DNA of 64,000 nucleotides, taken from NCBI GenBank assembly GCA_022828595.1, contig JAKGHH010000003.1, positions 60,625,759 to 60,689,758 of the forward strand, read 5' to 3'. Numbering within the stretch: the stretch's first letter is position 1; every line of letters begins with the position of its first letter. The position numbers and the translations under genes were made by a program. The DNA comes from Nelumbo lutea (Eukaryota > Streptophyta > Magnoliopsida > Proteales > Nelumbonaceae). The notes beneath the pieces are model-generated. The model ran no database searches and was not told where the DNA came from. It saw only the letters and a program-made list of their open reading frames with translations. Positions 24,850 to 36,000 of the stretch are shown here, piece by piece.

Positions 24850-25149
24850 TTTCTTCTCACGCAACGCTTCCTCCCTCTGCCTCCCACTCTCGTCGCGCTT
24901 CTTGATTGCCTCATGCGTTAGCACATTCAAGCGATTGAACTAAATCTGAAGCTCGGATTTTGCATTCTCCACAACTTCTCTACCTTTCCGCTCGCGCTCA
25001 AGCCCCGAAATGATCTCCCTAAATCTCTCCACGGATATGTATTCTTGAGATGGGTCGTTGAGGACAATCGGAATCGCATCGTCCCCTTCAACATCACTGA
25101 GAACTGCGTCGGCGTCTTCATCAACGGTGCTGGCCATTTCACTAAACAA
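24850..25149 (-). pseudogene. truncated coiled-coil protein gene fragment
   Basis: The minus strand encodes an acidic N-terminus, MASTVDEDADAVLSDVEGDD, from the ATG at 25137 (an in-frame upstream ATG is at 25149). The sequence continues through ISVERFREIISGLERER and KSELQI, then a TAG stop, then FNRLNVLTHEAIKKRDESGR and REEALREK. The charged Glu/Arg/Lys pattern indicates a coiled coil. It looks like the N-terminus of a plant coiled-coil protein of the paramyosin- or golgin-like annotation group; that resemblance is from memory and not certain. The stop replaces what is probably a Gln codon. Coding similarity ends where LTR-like DNA begins, so it is a truncated pseudogene. Confidence 0.6.
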
Positions 25150-25431
25150 ATCAGTACTGGTGGCTGATCAGATCCTCTTCTTTCAAGATGCACTAATGAA
25201 CCTCGCAGACTGTAGTGGTGCTCGCGATCCTTGTTCGCCATTTCAATTTTCAAATAGTTCCTGGTGCACCTCCATTAAGTCCTGCATTTCATCTCCATCT
25301 ATACTTATTTTGACCATATCCATCCAAATATGTTTCTGTATAGAACTTTCCAAAGGTACACTCACAAATAGAATGAACAAATAATAAAAAAAAAAATGTA
25401 CAGGTTAGGTTGAGATGACAACAGGAGCAAC

Positions 25432-25690
25432 CATTCACACAACTGAGGGGTTGACAATGAAACCATTCACACAACTGGAGCAACCATTCACAAATGAAAC
25501 CATTGTTTGAGGTGACTCCTTAAAAGGATTATCACCATCTACTTCTACAACCATTCACACAACTGAGGGGTTGACGATGACAGTTACCCGAAGAATAAAG
25601 CCTCCTATTATTCCCACCTTGGAAAGATCGGTTGTAGAAGTAGATGGTGATAATCCTCTTAAGGAGTCATCTCAAACAATGGTTTCGTCT
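25432..25690. repeat. near-perfect inverted repeat (57-bp arms) with direct repeats
   Basis: The arms 25496-25552 and 25630-25686 are reverse complements at 55 of 57 positions, separated by 77 bp. A shorter motif, ATTCACACAACTGAGGGG, occurs as direct repeats at about 25433 and 25553, and a variant lies at 25465. The plus strand of the right arm is part of a 61-codon ORF of no recognised family. Confidence 0.9.
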
Positions 25691-25759
25691 TTGAGCATCT
25701 CGGAAATGGATCAGCAACTTGATCAGCCAAATCAGGTCTCTCCTGCTCATTCCTAATAA

Positions 25760-26190
25760 ACATGGCTTGCCGGGTTCAATCCATACAGTATCAGATTTAT
25801 TTCAGTGGAAGATTAACAGTTGAAGTTCGAGATTTCCCTGCCTTCTCTCTCCATCTGAAGCTTCAGAATTGTAAGTTGTATTAGAAATGTTTCGTTGAAA
25901 CAAACAAAAAATGGTATTGTGTTGTGCAAAGCAGTTAATTCCTTGTTGGGAGAGGTTTATTGCTTTTTTTTTTTGATAAGTGAAAATGATTTTATTAAAA
26001 AGAGAATATTCACGAAATAGTCTAGTGTCCAAATCAACCAAAGCTCTAGAAGAATCATTTGTGACCTTGACTTAACATCCTTTCGACCTGTTACCAATTA
26101 TGGAATCAATTTACCAAGCTTCTCCGATGGTATAACTCTGATAGGATCTGAACAAGAACCATGGTGCCATTACAACCATAGCAACAAACT
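25760..26190. other. intergenic DNA with a retroposon-like T-run
   Basis: No gene is seen. TTTTTTTTTTTTGATAAGTG near 25967 followed by an A/T-rich tract resembles the 3' ends of minus-strand LINE copies elsewhere in the window, but no coding part follows. Confidence 0.35.
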
Positions 26191-26204
26191 TTTCAAGTGC
26201 AAAT

Positions 26205-26410
26205 TTGGCTATGTTGATCGGCATGGCCCGCGTGCTGCCCGTGCAAAGTGCGGGCCGAGCTGGGCTGTATTTTTTTCTTTTGGTGATACTTTGGGGGTTG
26301 GATTGGTATGATCATGGCCCAAGCTCGCATGGACCCGTGCAGTGCCACAAGCCGAGTTGATCCACAGTAGAGTTTTGGGCTAGGCCGGGTCACAGATTGG
26401 GCTAAGCCAT
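26205..26410. repeat. hAT-like repeat fragment (GC-rich word-type)
   Basis: The block is rich in words such as GGCCCGCG, GCGGGCCGAGC and GGCCGGGTC, typical of plant hAT-derived repeats that mimic name-like GC words. A related block sits at 27985-28140. Termini are not defined. Confidence 0.4.
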
Positions 26411-26435
26411 ATTTTTAAAAAAATTTAAAAGAATA

Positions 26436-27833
26436 ATAAACTTTTATACTGCGACAAACACCCCTGAACTTTTATATTGCGACAAATACCCCCTCAGTCT
26501 CTAAATCAGATGACAAAAGCGTTAACTTACCAAAATGCCCTACTAACCTTTCTCTATTTTCTTTTTTTTGCTATTCTCCCTTAAAACCCAATTGACTGAA
26601 AAAATATCCTCATTGATTCTCACCGAAAAATATTTTTGTCATCTCACTGGTGCATTTAAAGGATTATTAATTAGATAATAAACGAAACTGAGATATAAAA
26701 AAATAGAGTTCCACAGTTGGTCTCCACTCCCTTTTTTTCATACGATCTCCGAACAGAATTCGGTAGTTCGTTTTGTCACCTCTCACCGGTGCGTTTAAAG
26801 GATTATTAGAAATTCTCAATTCTCCCCTCTTCATTAATTGCATGGTGGTCATAGACACAGGATAAAGACCAAATTGGTGTGGCTACTAGTAACGGCTGCT
26901 AACCACCGGTACTGAGTAATATGCTCTTCATTCCAAACATCCGACGAGAAGTTTACAAGTGTAAGAGAAAACTGAAAAATGCATATTCTCATAATAAAAT
27001 CGGAAATCCAGTTATTAAATGATGATAAATGCATACACGTATTCAACTATAAGATTGAACACGACAAACTATTATTTATTATTAGTTTTAATAAAAATTT
27101 GGGAACCGAAGATAATAAACAAGGTAAAAATATGAAGTAGCAATAATACACATAGAGTAGAGAAAGACACAACTCCCCCCCTCCTCTCTCTCTCTCTCTC
27201 TCTCTCTAGCTGAAATCACAATCTCCTTTTTTTGTTTTCCTAGTTAAAGACTGAGATTCTCTAGTATTCCTTGAATCACAACATATGCCAGAAATCACAA
27301 TCTCCCCCTTTTTAGTTTTCTCAATTAAAGACTGAAATTCTTTAGAATTGCTTGAATCACAATATGTGGTAATCGCTTATCTATGCAATAAGAGTCTTTC
27401 ATGAACAAATTAGAGTTTTTGAGGTTTCAGTATGACACGAGCTTAGGACCCTAAGATTCTACTCATTCACATTCACCGTAAGTTGTTAGCCAGGAACTAA
27501 CAGACTTGATTTTCTTTTCTTTCAGCAGGAGCTTTAAGTTGATTTCAAGGAGAGTGCATTCATATTCAAATTTATCTACTTTTCTTGGAATTCATGTGTG
27601 TAGGCCTACAATTGCTCTATCAAGTTCTTCCGCCTGCCATTCCTCATTTAAGAATGGAAGATTATTGACAATACCCTTTTTTAAAATAACTTAGAAAAGG
27701 GTAGTTTAGGCATTTAGAAAAATTTAAATAATTAGGTGAATATATTTTTTTTAAATTAACTAACTAAATATTAATAGAGGGGATTCTTTGTCTAATGGCC
27801 AAAGTTCGGGGGGTGTTTATCGGAAAAGAAAGT
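26436..27833. repeat. MULE-like element with inverted ends (about 1.4 kb)
   Basis: The left end (ATACTGCGACAAACACCCCT followed by GAACTTTTA) matches the reverse complement of the right end (CCGATAAACACCCCCCGAAC). The wording resembles the MITEs at 3487 and 37694. The interior has a direct repeat (CGGTGCGTTTAAAGGATTAT-type at about 26647 and 26789) and no convincing ORF. The target duplication is not clear. Confidence 0.55.
27183..27208. repeat. (CT)n microsatellite
   Basis: About twelve uninterrupted CT dinucleotides follow a C-run. Confidence 0.95.
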
Positions 27834-27939
27834 ATCATTGACCCCATAGTACAAGGAGATTTTAATTTATCTTTATTTTATATGAATTTTGATATATATA
27901 ATTGTTTATATATATAATAGTAAAATAATATAATATAAT

Positions 27940-27942
<3 letters not shown>

Positions 27943-27975
<33 letters not shown>
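27943..27975. repeat. (TA)n microsatellite
   Basis: An uninterrupted run of TA dinucleotides is preceded by AT-rich DNA. Confidence 0.95.
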
Positions 27976-27980
<5 letters not shown>

Positions 27981-28325
27981 GGATTGTTTTGGACTGTGCC
28001 GGAACGCGGGCCCGCTTAGTCATGTCATACTGTGCCGACTTCTAAACCTAAAACCACAAGCCCGTCACGATCCATATAATTGTACCATACCCGACACAGC
28101 CCATTGTCCGTCGTGGCAAGCCACAGGCCCTCCAAACAACTTCCAGCTTAGACAACAAGCAGCAGCACTAACATCTAGATCCTTCACGATAACCTTCTTC
28201 ATCCATTACACCACCACGAACAAAACTCACCATGTCAGTGAGATAATGGCTTCTTGACTAACGGATATCATTAATTTATTATTTTACCCTTCTTCTACCG
28301 TTAAAATCTTTCTTTTCTATCTTCT

Positions 28326-29160
28326 TTGTTTAATGCCCGCGTTATTTCCCTTTCTTTCCACGATTCTCTCCTGAAAAACTCCTTCGTAACGACCAACGCC
28401 GAGGATGCCCATTTGTTCTACTTGCCTTTCCCCCACGATTCCTCCCGTAACTACAGAGGGATCGTCCGGTTGATTAGGAATCTGCGGACGGACTTCCCCT
28501 TTTGGAACCGTACACTCGGGGCTGACCACTTCTACGTCTCTTGTAGCGGGATTGGCATGAACTCCGACAGGAACATCGTCGAAGGTAGGTTCATCCCTCA
28601 CAAAGATGTCAGCTGTGCTCACCTTAACGACCAACAACTTCACGCGCCGCCCGGCAACGGAACTGCCGAGTACCTGGGCTACTTAAACCTAAACGGCAAC
28701 GAGGATCAAAATGGGAAGCTTGAATCGATGTTCTCGAACGAATTGCGTGGCGATCCCCAGTTCCTGGTCAAATCCGAGCCGTCTGATCCCGTGTTGTAAG
28801 TTCTGCTTGTTTTTCTACGGAGGAAATATTTCAGGAATCGGAGACGCGTTGCAGTTCGGTTGCGTGCCGGTGGTGATTACGGAGCGTCCAATTCTCGGTC
28901 TTCCGTTCATGGACGTGCTGAGATGGTCGGAGATCGCTGTGTTTGTGGGGGCAGGAGGAGGGGTTGAGGGGATGAAGAAGTAATTGGATAACACGTGCAA
29001 GGGAGATAGATACGAGAATCTAGCGATGGTGGCGACTGGCGAGTCAGCATTTTGTTTGGAATTCGTCCCCGCGGCCGAACAATGCGTTCCACACGGTCAT
29101 GCATCAGCTGTGGCTGAGACGGTATACGATTAGGGATACGAGATGGGAATCGATTTGAAC
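28326..29160 (+). pseudogene. exostosin-type (GT47) glycosyltransferase pseudogene
   Basis: Plus-strand coding similarity runs through SFVTTNAEDAHLFYLPFPHD, then FPFWNRTLGADHFYVSCSGI and SDRNIVEG. After a frameshift near 28790 it continues as CLFFYGGNISGIGDALQFGC, VPVVITERPILGLPFMDVLR and FVGAGGGVEGMKK. After another shift near 29035 it reads QHFVWNSSPRPNNAFHTV and ends RRYTIRDTRWESI. These are the conserved blocks of plant exostosin-family (GT47) transferases that act in the Golgi on wall glycans. The N-terminal transmembrane anchor is missing and a middle segment appears deleted. No introns are visible, so it may be a retrocopy or a fragment of a single-exon member. It cannot encode a full enzyme. 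Confidence 0.85.
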
Positions 29161-30040
29161 AGTAAATGTATGTATTTGGATTATGAACAGAGAGATAGAT
29201 GTTTCCGATAAATGTAAACATATTTCAACTTGGTATCTCTCTCCATTAAAGGTTCTTACTTCTTGGTGTTTGAGCATAATTGAATAAGGCTTAGAGAAAT
29301 AAAGATGATGTTTGGCATCGATGCAGCACACAGCATCCAGCACACAACAAACAACTCTATTGCAGCAGCAATCTCACCCTACCTAATAAACCCTACAATC
29401 ATCGCATTTCAGCACACAGCATTCCTTTCAAATGGCATTGCTTTGAATAGCCTAAACGCCTCTGTCGCATCTCTACCCCATTGTCGAGAAAGAAAGTTTT
29501 GAAACTATGATCTCTCAACTGATATCGCATGCTCCAGAAGATACAGCAGAAAATGCACTCTGGGTTAAGAGCAAGAAAGATTGAGCTCTTAAGGGAATTT
29601 CAGTTTTAAAAAAATGTTTAACAGGCTGATTCACAATCCAGGGGCAGTTTAGTCATGATGTGAATAACTTGGGAGATGTCATGGTGAATTTTAGACGTTT
29701 TGAAAAATTCTAATAAATTTAAAAGAATTCATAAAAAATGATGGTGGGTTTTAACAGCAGCTACACTCCCATTGCACAGGTACGGTCTACGAGGGCATTT
29801 GGATCATCAGTAATATCCATATGTGTAATCAAACATCACACATAGGCTTGTAACAGTTTTTTTTTGGGTATAATAATATATAATCAGTGGAGTAATTTTG
29901 TAATTTTCCTCCATATGCTAATGTCTAAAAGTTGGGGGAAGTTTCAGCCTTTCAGTGGAGGAACTGAACGACCTAATTGCTTTGTCTTTTATTAAACCGC
30001 AGGAGACTCAAATAAACAAACAGATCAACAGACAAAGAAG
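29161..30040. other. intergenic region upstream of EMC4
   Basis: No gene is supported. A CA-rich tract lies around 29325-29430. The last 100-150 bp before 30047 probably include the EMC4 promoter and 5' untranslated region, but I see no certain TATA box. Confidence 0.4.
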
Positions 30041-30046
30041 CAGCAG

Positions 30047-30070
30047 AGAGAGAGAGAGAGAGAGAGAGAA
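30047..30070 (+). repeat. (GA)n tract in the EMC4 5' untranslated region
   Basis: A GA dinucleotide run ends two bases before the EMC4 ATG at 30072. GA/CT microsatellites are common in plant 5' leaders. Confidence 0.85.
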
Positions 30071-30071
30071 A

Positions 30072-33000
30072 ATGGAGAAGGGCAAGGGAGTCGTAGCACG
30101 AAGATGGGCCATCGATTTTACTGATAATTCAACCTCCCCTTCCTCTCGGGATATTCCGGATCCTCTTGGTTATGCTCGAGCTTCTTCAGATCAGGTTTAT
30201 ATATATATATATATTTTTTTTGGTTTTTTTTTTTCAAATTCCATAACAGATTGACACCGCGAGCTTTGTTTTAGGTTCTTATTGCCATTTGTTTCTATCT
30301 AGAATCATGAATTTTTTCTTTAAGTTTTATTGATTTTTTGGGTGATTTTCCTGTAGGATGATTCGACTGTTAGTCGCCAAAAGAAGGACGCCGAAGCGAA
30401 TTGGAAAGCGCAGGTATTTGCGCCTTTGTCCCCCATTAGGGTTACCTTTGATGATAGCTCTCATCTTGTGTAACACTGGCATGAAGTTCTCTGAAATTTC
30501 CAATCGTCGGTTCTTTGGGTTAGTGTTTGGAATTGTGATTCAAAACTAATCTACTTGATACACTTATCGATTTTAGATGGTCAATTCCTGAAGTGTTATT
30601 TTAGTTTTCGTTTCTTTCTTTTTCTGACTCTATTTTAGAGAATCAAGCAACTCACTATCGTCACTGCTATAGGTTTCTAGTGAGAAGAAGGTTCATAGTC
30701 GCATTTAGGGCTAGGAAGCAAGTTTTTACGATTTAATGGGCTGAAATTTTTCGGACATTACATCCGAGATTTTTTTTTTCATAAGTGAGCATTCTTTCCT
30801 TCAATTTGTTTAGTTTGATTCTGTTTATCTAGAGCATGCTGTTCAGTTTTCCACTTTAGACGAATTATGATCTCATAATGCTCTTTTGTGACATTTTTTG
30901 CTATCTACAAAAATCTGTTTAACATATTCTCATTTTGCACTTCTTTTTCATGAACAGAAAGCTTGGGAAGTGGCCCAATCGCCTTTAAAGAATCTGCTAA
31001 TGATGGGCTTCATGATGTGGATGGCTGGAAGTGCAGTTCATCTGTTTAGCATTGGCATCACATTTTCAGCTCTTTGGCAACCCATAAACGCCCTCCAAGG
31101 GGTTGGAAAGAGTATGCTACAAGACTAGTGTTAGTTTGCTTTAGGTTATTTATTGTTTTACAAAAATGACCATGAAGAGCTTTTTGCAATTTCTGTAATA
31201 TTATATACATTCTGATAAGTTCTGTTTGTTTAAAAATATTGTGATTAATTAGCATTGTAATTCTTTTAATCGATGCAACTATTGGTTTTTCTGCTTTCAA
31301 TATTTAGTGTCTAGGAAATTTCTGTATGTTATGTATGAAGTGTATTTTCCTACCAATTGCTATTTCTTGATGCTTTGTTGCTTGTTGGGCATGAAGTGTA
31401 GCATCTGGATACTGCAATTTACTATCTTATGCAGATACATCAAGGATTAAGGTACAGAGACAACTTTCTACCAGAAATTGTTGTAGCAGACACTGATCCG
31501 ATGTTCTTGAAGTGTGCTGACTAAGCACACAGTACTTGTACTTATCAGGAAAAAAAAGAGGAATCTCACCTGGTTAAAATATAATTTGGCATTTTACTGA
31601 TACTGGAATGTGATCAATGATGCCTTTGTTTTTAATGGCAGGTTTATACTTCCTGGCAGAACATTTTTACAGTTGGTTAATGTTTCTTAATTTAAATTCT
31701 AAATCTCGCTTTATTCAATTGGTTAATGTTTTCCCACACTGTTATGATTGTTTCTTTATTCTCTGTTCAACTCAAGAGAGCCTTTTTTTTTTATACAGTA
31801 GGATCTCTGAAGGCAGAAACCATCTATTATTGTCTATATAATGTTAAAATGAAAATACTTAGAGATGGAGACTTCCCTGAATTCCTTGCATCTTGTCACC
31901 CACAACCAAGTTGTTCCAATAGCTTTTCCAACCGTAGGACATCCTTATTCTTTTATGAGATTCCAGGGATTGGAGGAGTTACATCCAAGCACCCAAAATA
32001 GTTTTCCCACTAGGTATTTGTCCCATTCTAGAGTGATTGTTCCTATACAAATTGTTCAAGAACACAAGGGACAAGCCCAGACCATTACGAACACCTGCAG
32101 TGTTACAAATCAAGAAATGAGAAGTGCCTTAATAATGTGATCTTGTATTTGAGTTTGCTAAATAGAGGCCTTTGGAGTTTCTCTTATTTTATTTGGGAGG
32201 CCCTGACCTTGCCTACTGATTTAAGGTTGGTTCTCTTTCCACAGAAGATCAATGACCTGATCTGTTTATAAAAAATATGGGCATAAGCAATTACTGCGAG
32301 CATTCTTTTCCTTGATAGTTTGAGGCTTTTATAGGTTTTTTGTTGTCTGTAGGATTCAGTCTTCCTTCTTTCTCTTACTCATATTCTCCTTTTGTGATTG
32401 ATCTCTGACTATGTGAGTTGTGACTTCATATTTACTTTCTTTTAATGATGTTTTCCTTATCAATTAAATGAAACCTATCTGCTGGAAGCTAGTGGATGCA
32501 ACTATCATTTTAGACAAAATTAGATGGTCCAAGTCCCTCTTCTCCCTCCTGGAAGAAGAAGATCTAAGCATTTAACATTTGGAGGAAAATAACTAATTTT
32601 TAGTTGGTGGTTACTTACTTTTTTGTTATTATAAGTAACTTGGAATGTTTAAAACATAAATGAATATAGATCTAATTATGCCAGATCATAGAATTTCGAG
32701 GAGCTATTTGGTAATTCTTATTTCCATTTTTGCCTTTATGCTATGGAAAATATCTCACATCCAAGTTGAGAGTTAGGAGTTACTCATGTTTAAGTCTATG
32801 ATATCCAGATACCTGTACATGCCTAGTGCACCGATGTCAAATACGATACTTATCAAATATGATAGAGATACTGCATAGGTACTTCTAGATGTATTTTATT
32901 ATATCTACACTTTTGAAAATATGTAAAATGGTATGCTTAAACTTCAAAAATCTGCACATGTTAAAAACTTAATTAAATTTGGCAGGACATAAGTCTTTAC

Positions 33001-36000
33001 TAATGTCATTTAGCTTCAAAAACCAGATATAAATGCATGATACAAGCATATTAAATGGGATAGATACCTGTATCTATATGCAGAATTTTAGGAAATGGAG
33101 AGTTGTATCCCCATTTCCCATATCCATATCTGATTATAAAAATGCCATTACCTAATGTCAGTCCTAGCTATCTGGTGTCTTGGGAGGGTAGACTGGGTAC
33201 AGTCTTGCCATTTTTTGCACAAAGTAGCAGCTATCAGATTCAAACCCACTATCCGTGTTCTCATGCATGCCAGCCTGGGATTTTACCATTACACCAAGTA
33301 ATTTGAAACAAAAAACAGTTGACCTTATGACATTATGTTGCACTTTGTATTCCCCATTTGACATTGTTCCAGGCACATCTGTTGACTATCAATAACAATC
33401 ACAATATGGAATTCCCACTTGAACTCAACCGATCTGAAACACCAACATTTGCACAGCTAATTTTCATATATTATGAGATTAGTTTTTCCATATGTTATGG
33501 CATACTACTTGGAACATGTAGTTGTGCCATGTAAAGTGTTTAAGAATAACATGAGATGAAATATGTATATATTGTTAAAAAATAAATGATGCATATATTC
33601 TAGACTTAGTTGAAAGCAGGAGAAATGTAGGTGGTGTTTAGCATGGCTTTTTGTTTGAAAAGTAAAAGGGAAAAAAATTATTAATGAAAGCAAAAACAGG
33701 TACAGCTAGATGGGGTGTCAAGGCAACACCTACCCATACACTCAATAGAAAAATAGACTAATTGTTCAAAATACATAACATCAACTGAAATAACTATCAA
33801 AGTCACAGGCTTGTCCTTCCCCTAAATCTTCTTTTTTTATCTGAGCAAATTCAGGGTGAACCAGCACCAAGTCAGAAGAGACTTTGCTAATAGCCACCAC
33901 TAATTTTTTCAAACTCCAGCATTTGTCTTCAAAACAACTCCCATTCCTTTCCTTCCATATGCACCAGCAAACTGCAAAAGGATTGCAGGACCATAGAAGC
34001 TTGGCCTTCTTACAACCTTTGAACTTTGGCCATGAAGAAAAGATCTGAGCAGGGGAACCAGGTTGGGGATATCTCACCCTAAACAATGCAGAAAATAGCT
34101 TCTACATGAAAATAGTCACCTTGCAATGGATAAAAAGGTGGCACACAGATTCCTCTTGCTCTCTGCATAAGTAGCACACGCTAACAAGACAGAAACCTCT
34201 GTTCTTAAGGTGATCATCAGTGAGTACAGTATCCATAGAAATAAGCCAAGCTAAAGCTCAGGGGCACTGGGTTGCCCTAAATGCCCACACTTGGGTCAAT
34301 CTTGAGATAATTTTTGCACAATGCTATTTATCAAAAAAAAAAAAAATCTTGTACAATGCTGAATACCAAGCAAGGTTCAAATTTTCAATACGATATGCCC
34401 CATATTGGGCGTATCATATCGGGCACTTCATGATACACCTATTTACAGGTGTTTCAGAAACTGGCCTCTGTTTAATGCAAAATATAGTTAAAAATAGGCC
34501 CAAAAACGAAATTTTGAAAAAAAAAAACTAAAAAAATATAAAAGCGTGCCATTTTAAGTACCGATACACCCCTGCTGATACACAGGGGCGTATTGATATT
34601 TTGAACCTTGATACCAAGATTTGACTGTATATTTTCCATTAGATCACTCATTCCACCACAGCTCATTTCTCGAATGGTCTGTAACCTTAATGCCTTCTGA
34701 TCCCCATGACACTTAAAACATTGGTTGATGGAGACCTCATGCTCAGAGAGTGTACAGCCTTGGACACACCTCCATCAGCTTATCCACCCCACTCCAATCA
34801 TCTTCCCAAAACCTTATCCTCTCCTCATCTCCAAACAAGAAACAACTGAAGTTTTTAAACTCCTGGTTAAATTTCATAATACCTTTCCACACACAAACTC
34901 CATTGGAAGCCCTGACCTCCCTTGATTCCCAACCAAACCTAACCAGTCCATATTTCCCCACCACCACTCTCATCCATAATGATTGACTCTCCCTCTCCAA
35001 CCCAAACCTCCACAACCATTTCCCAAGAAGAGCTTTATTAAAAAATCTCACTCTTCTAATCCCCAAACCCCCTCCCTATTTTGGTCTGCATACTCTATTC
35101 CCATTTCACCAAGTGGAGTTTCTTGTCACCCCCTCCTTCCACTCCTTCCCAAAGAAAGTCCTTCTATAGAAGAGACAAATAGTATGTTGGAAGATTTGAC
35201 AATACACTTCTAATGAGAATAATTCTCCCTCCCAAAGACAAATATCTTGCTTTCCACCCATCCAATCTTTTTTCCCCCCACCAGCAAACCCAAGTAATAA
35301 AAAGGGAGCTCACCAATCTTGCATTCAAAGGCATTTGCACAATCTGTTAACACCTCCCTACTCACCTCCCCCACTCCAATTAGAATACTATTAGACAAAT
35401 TCACCTTCGAACCAGTTAACAGCTCAAAATTAACTAATACAGCCTCAAATTAAGAACTCGTTCCACTGGAGCACCAAGAAAAACAAGTGTATCATCTGCA
35501 AGAGATGCAAGGGCCGTCTACCAACTGAGAAGCCTTCAAATAAACCCAACTGAACTCCTCTCGACAGAAGCAAATTCAACACTTGCATCATTAAGACAAA
35601 AAGAAGAGGAGAAATTGGGTCACCTTGTCTTAGACCCCTTAGTGCTTTGAAAAATTCTGAGGAAACCCCATTTAAGAGGACCGAGAAGGAAACCGAGGAT
35701 ACACATGCATACATCCAGCTTCTCCATCTCTTCCCGAAATCCATAAGCCTTTGAACCTCCTCCAAAAAACCTCACTCCACATGATCATAAGCCTTCTCAA
35801 TGTCTATTTTGCATACCAGCCCTGCCCTCCCATTCTGATTCTTGAATCAATAACTTCACTAGCCACTAGCACACCATCCAGAATTTGCTTTCCCTCTATA
35901 AACGTCATCTGAGTCTCCCCACCCCCACCTCATGGATTGCATTCCTTAACCCCTTTCACAGCTCCTTTGTGATCAGCTTATATGGACTGCTAACTAAACT

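Noticed and set aside
33237..33296. tRNA gene from A and B boxes
   Set aside because: No cloverleaf stems or anticodon arm can be formed. The boxes belong to a SINE.
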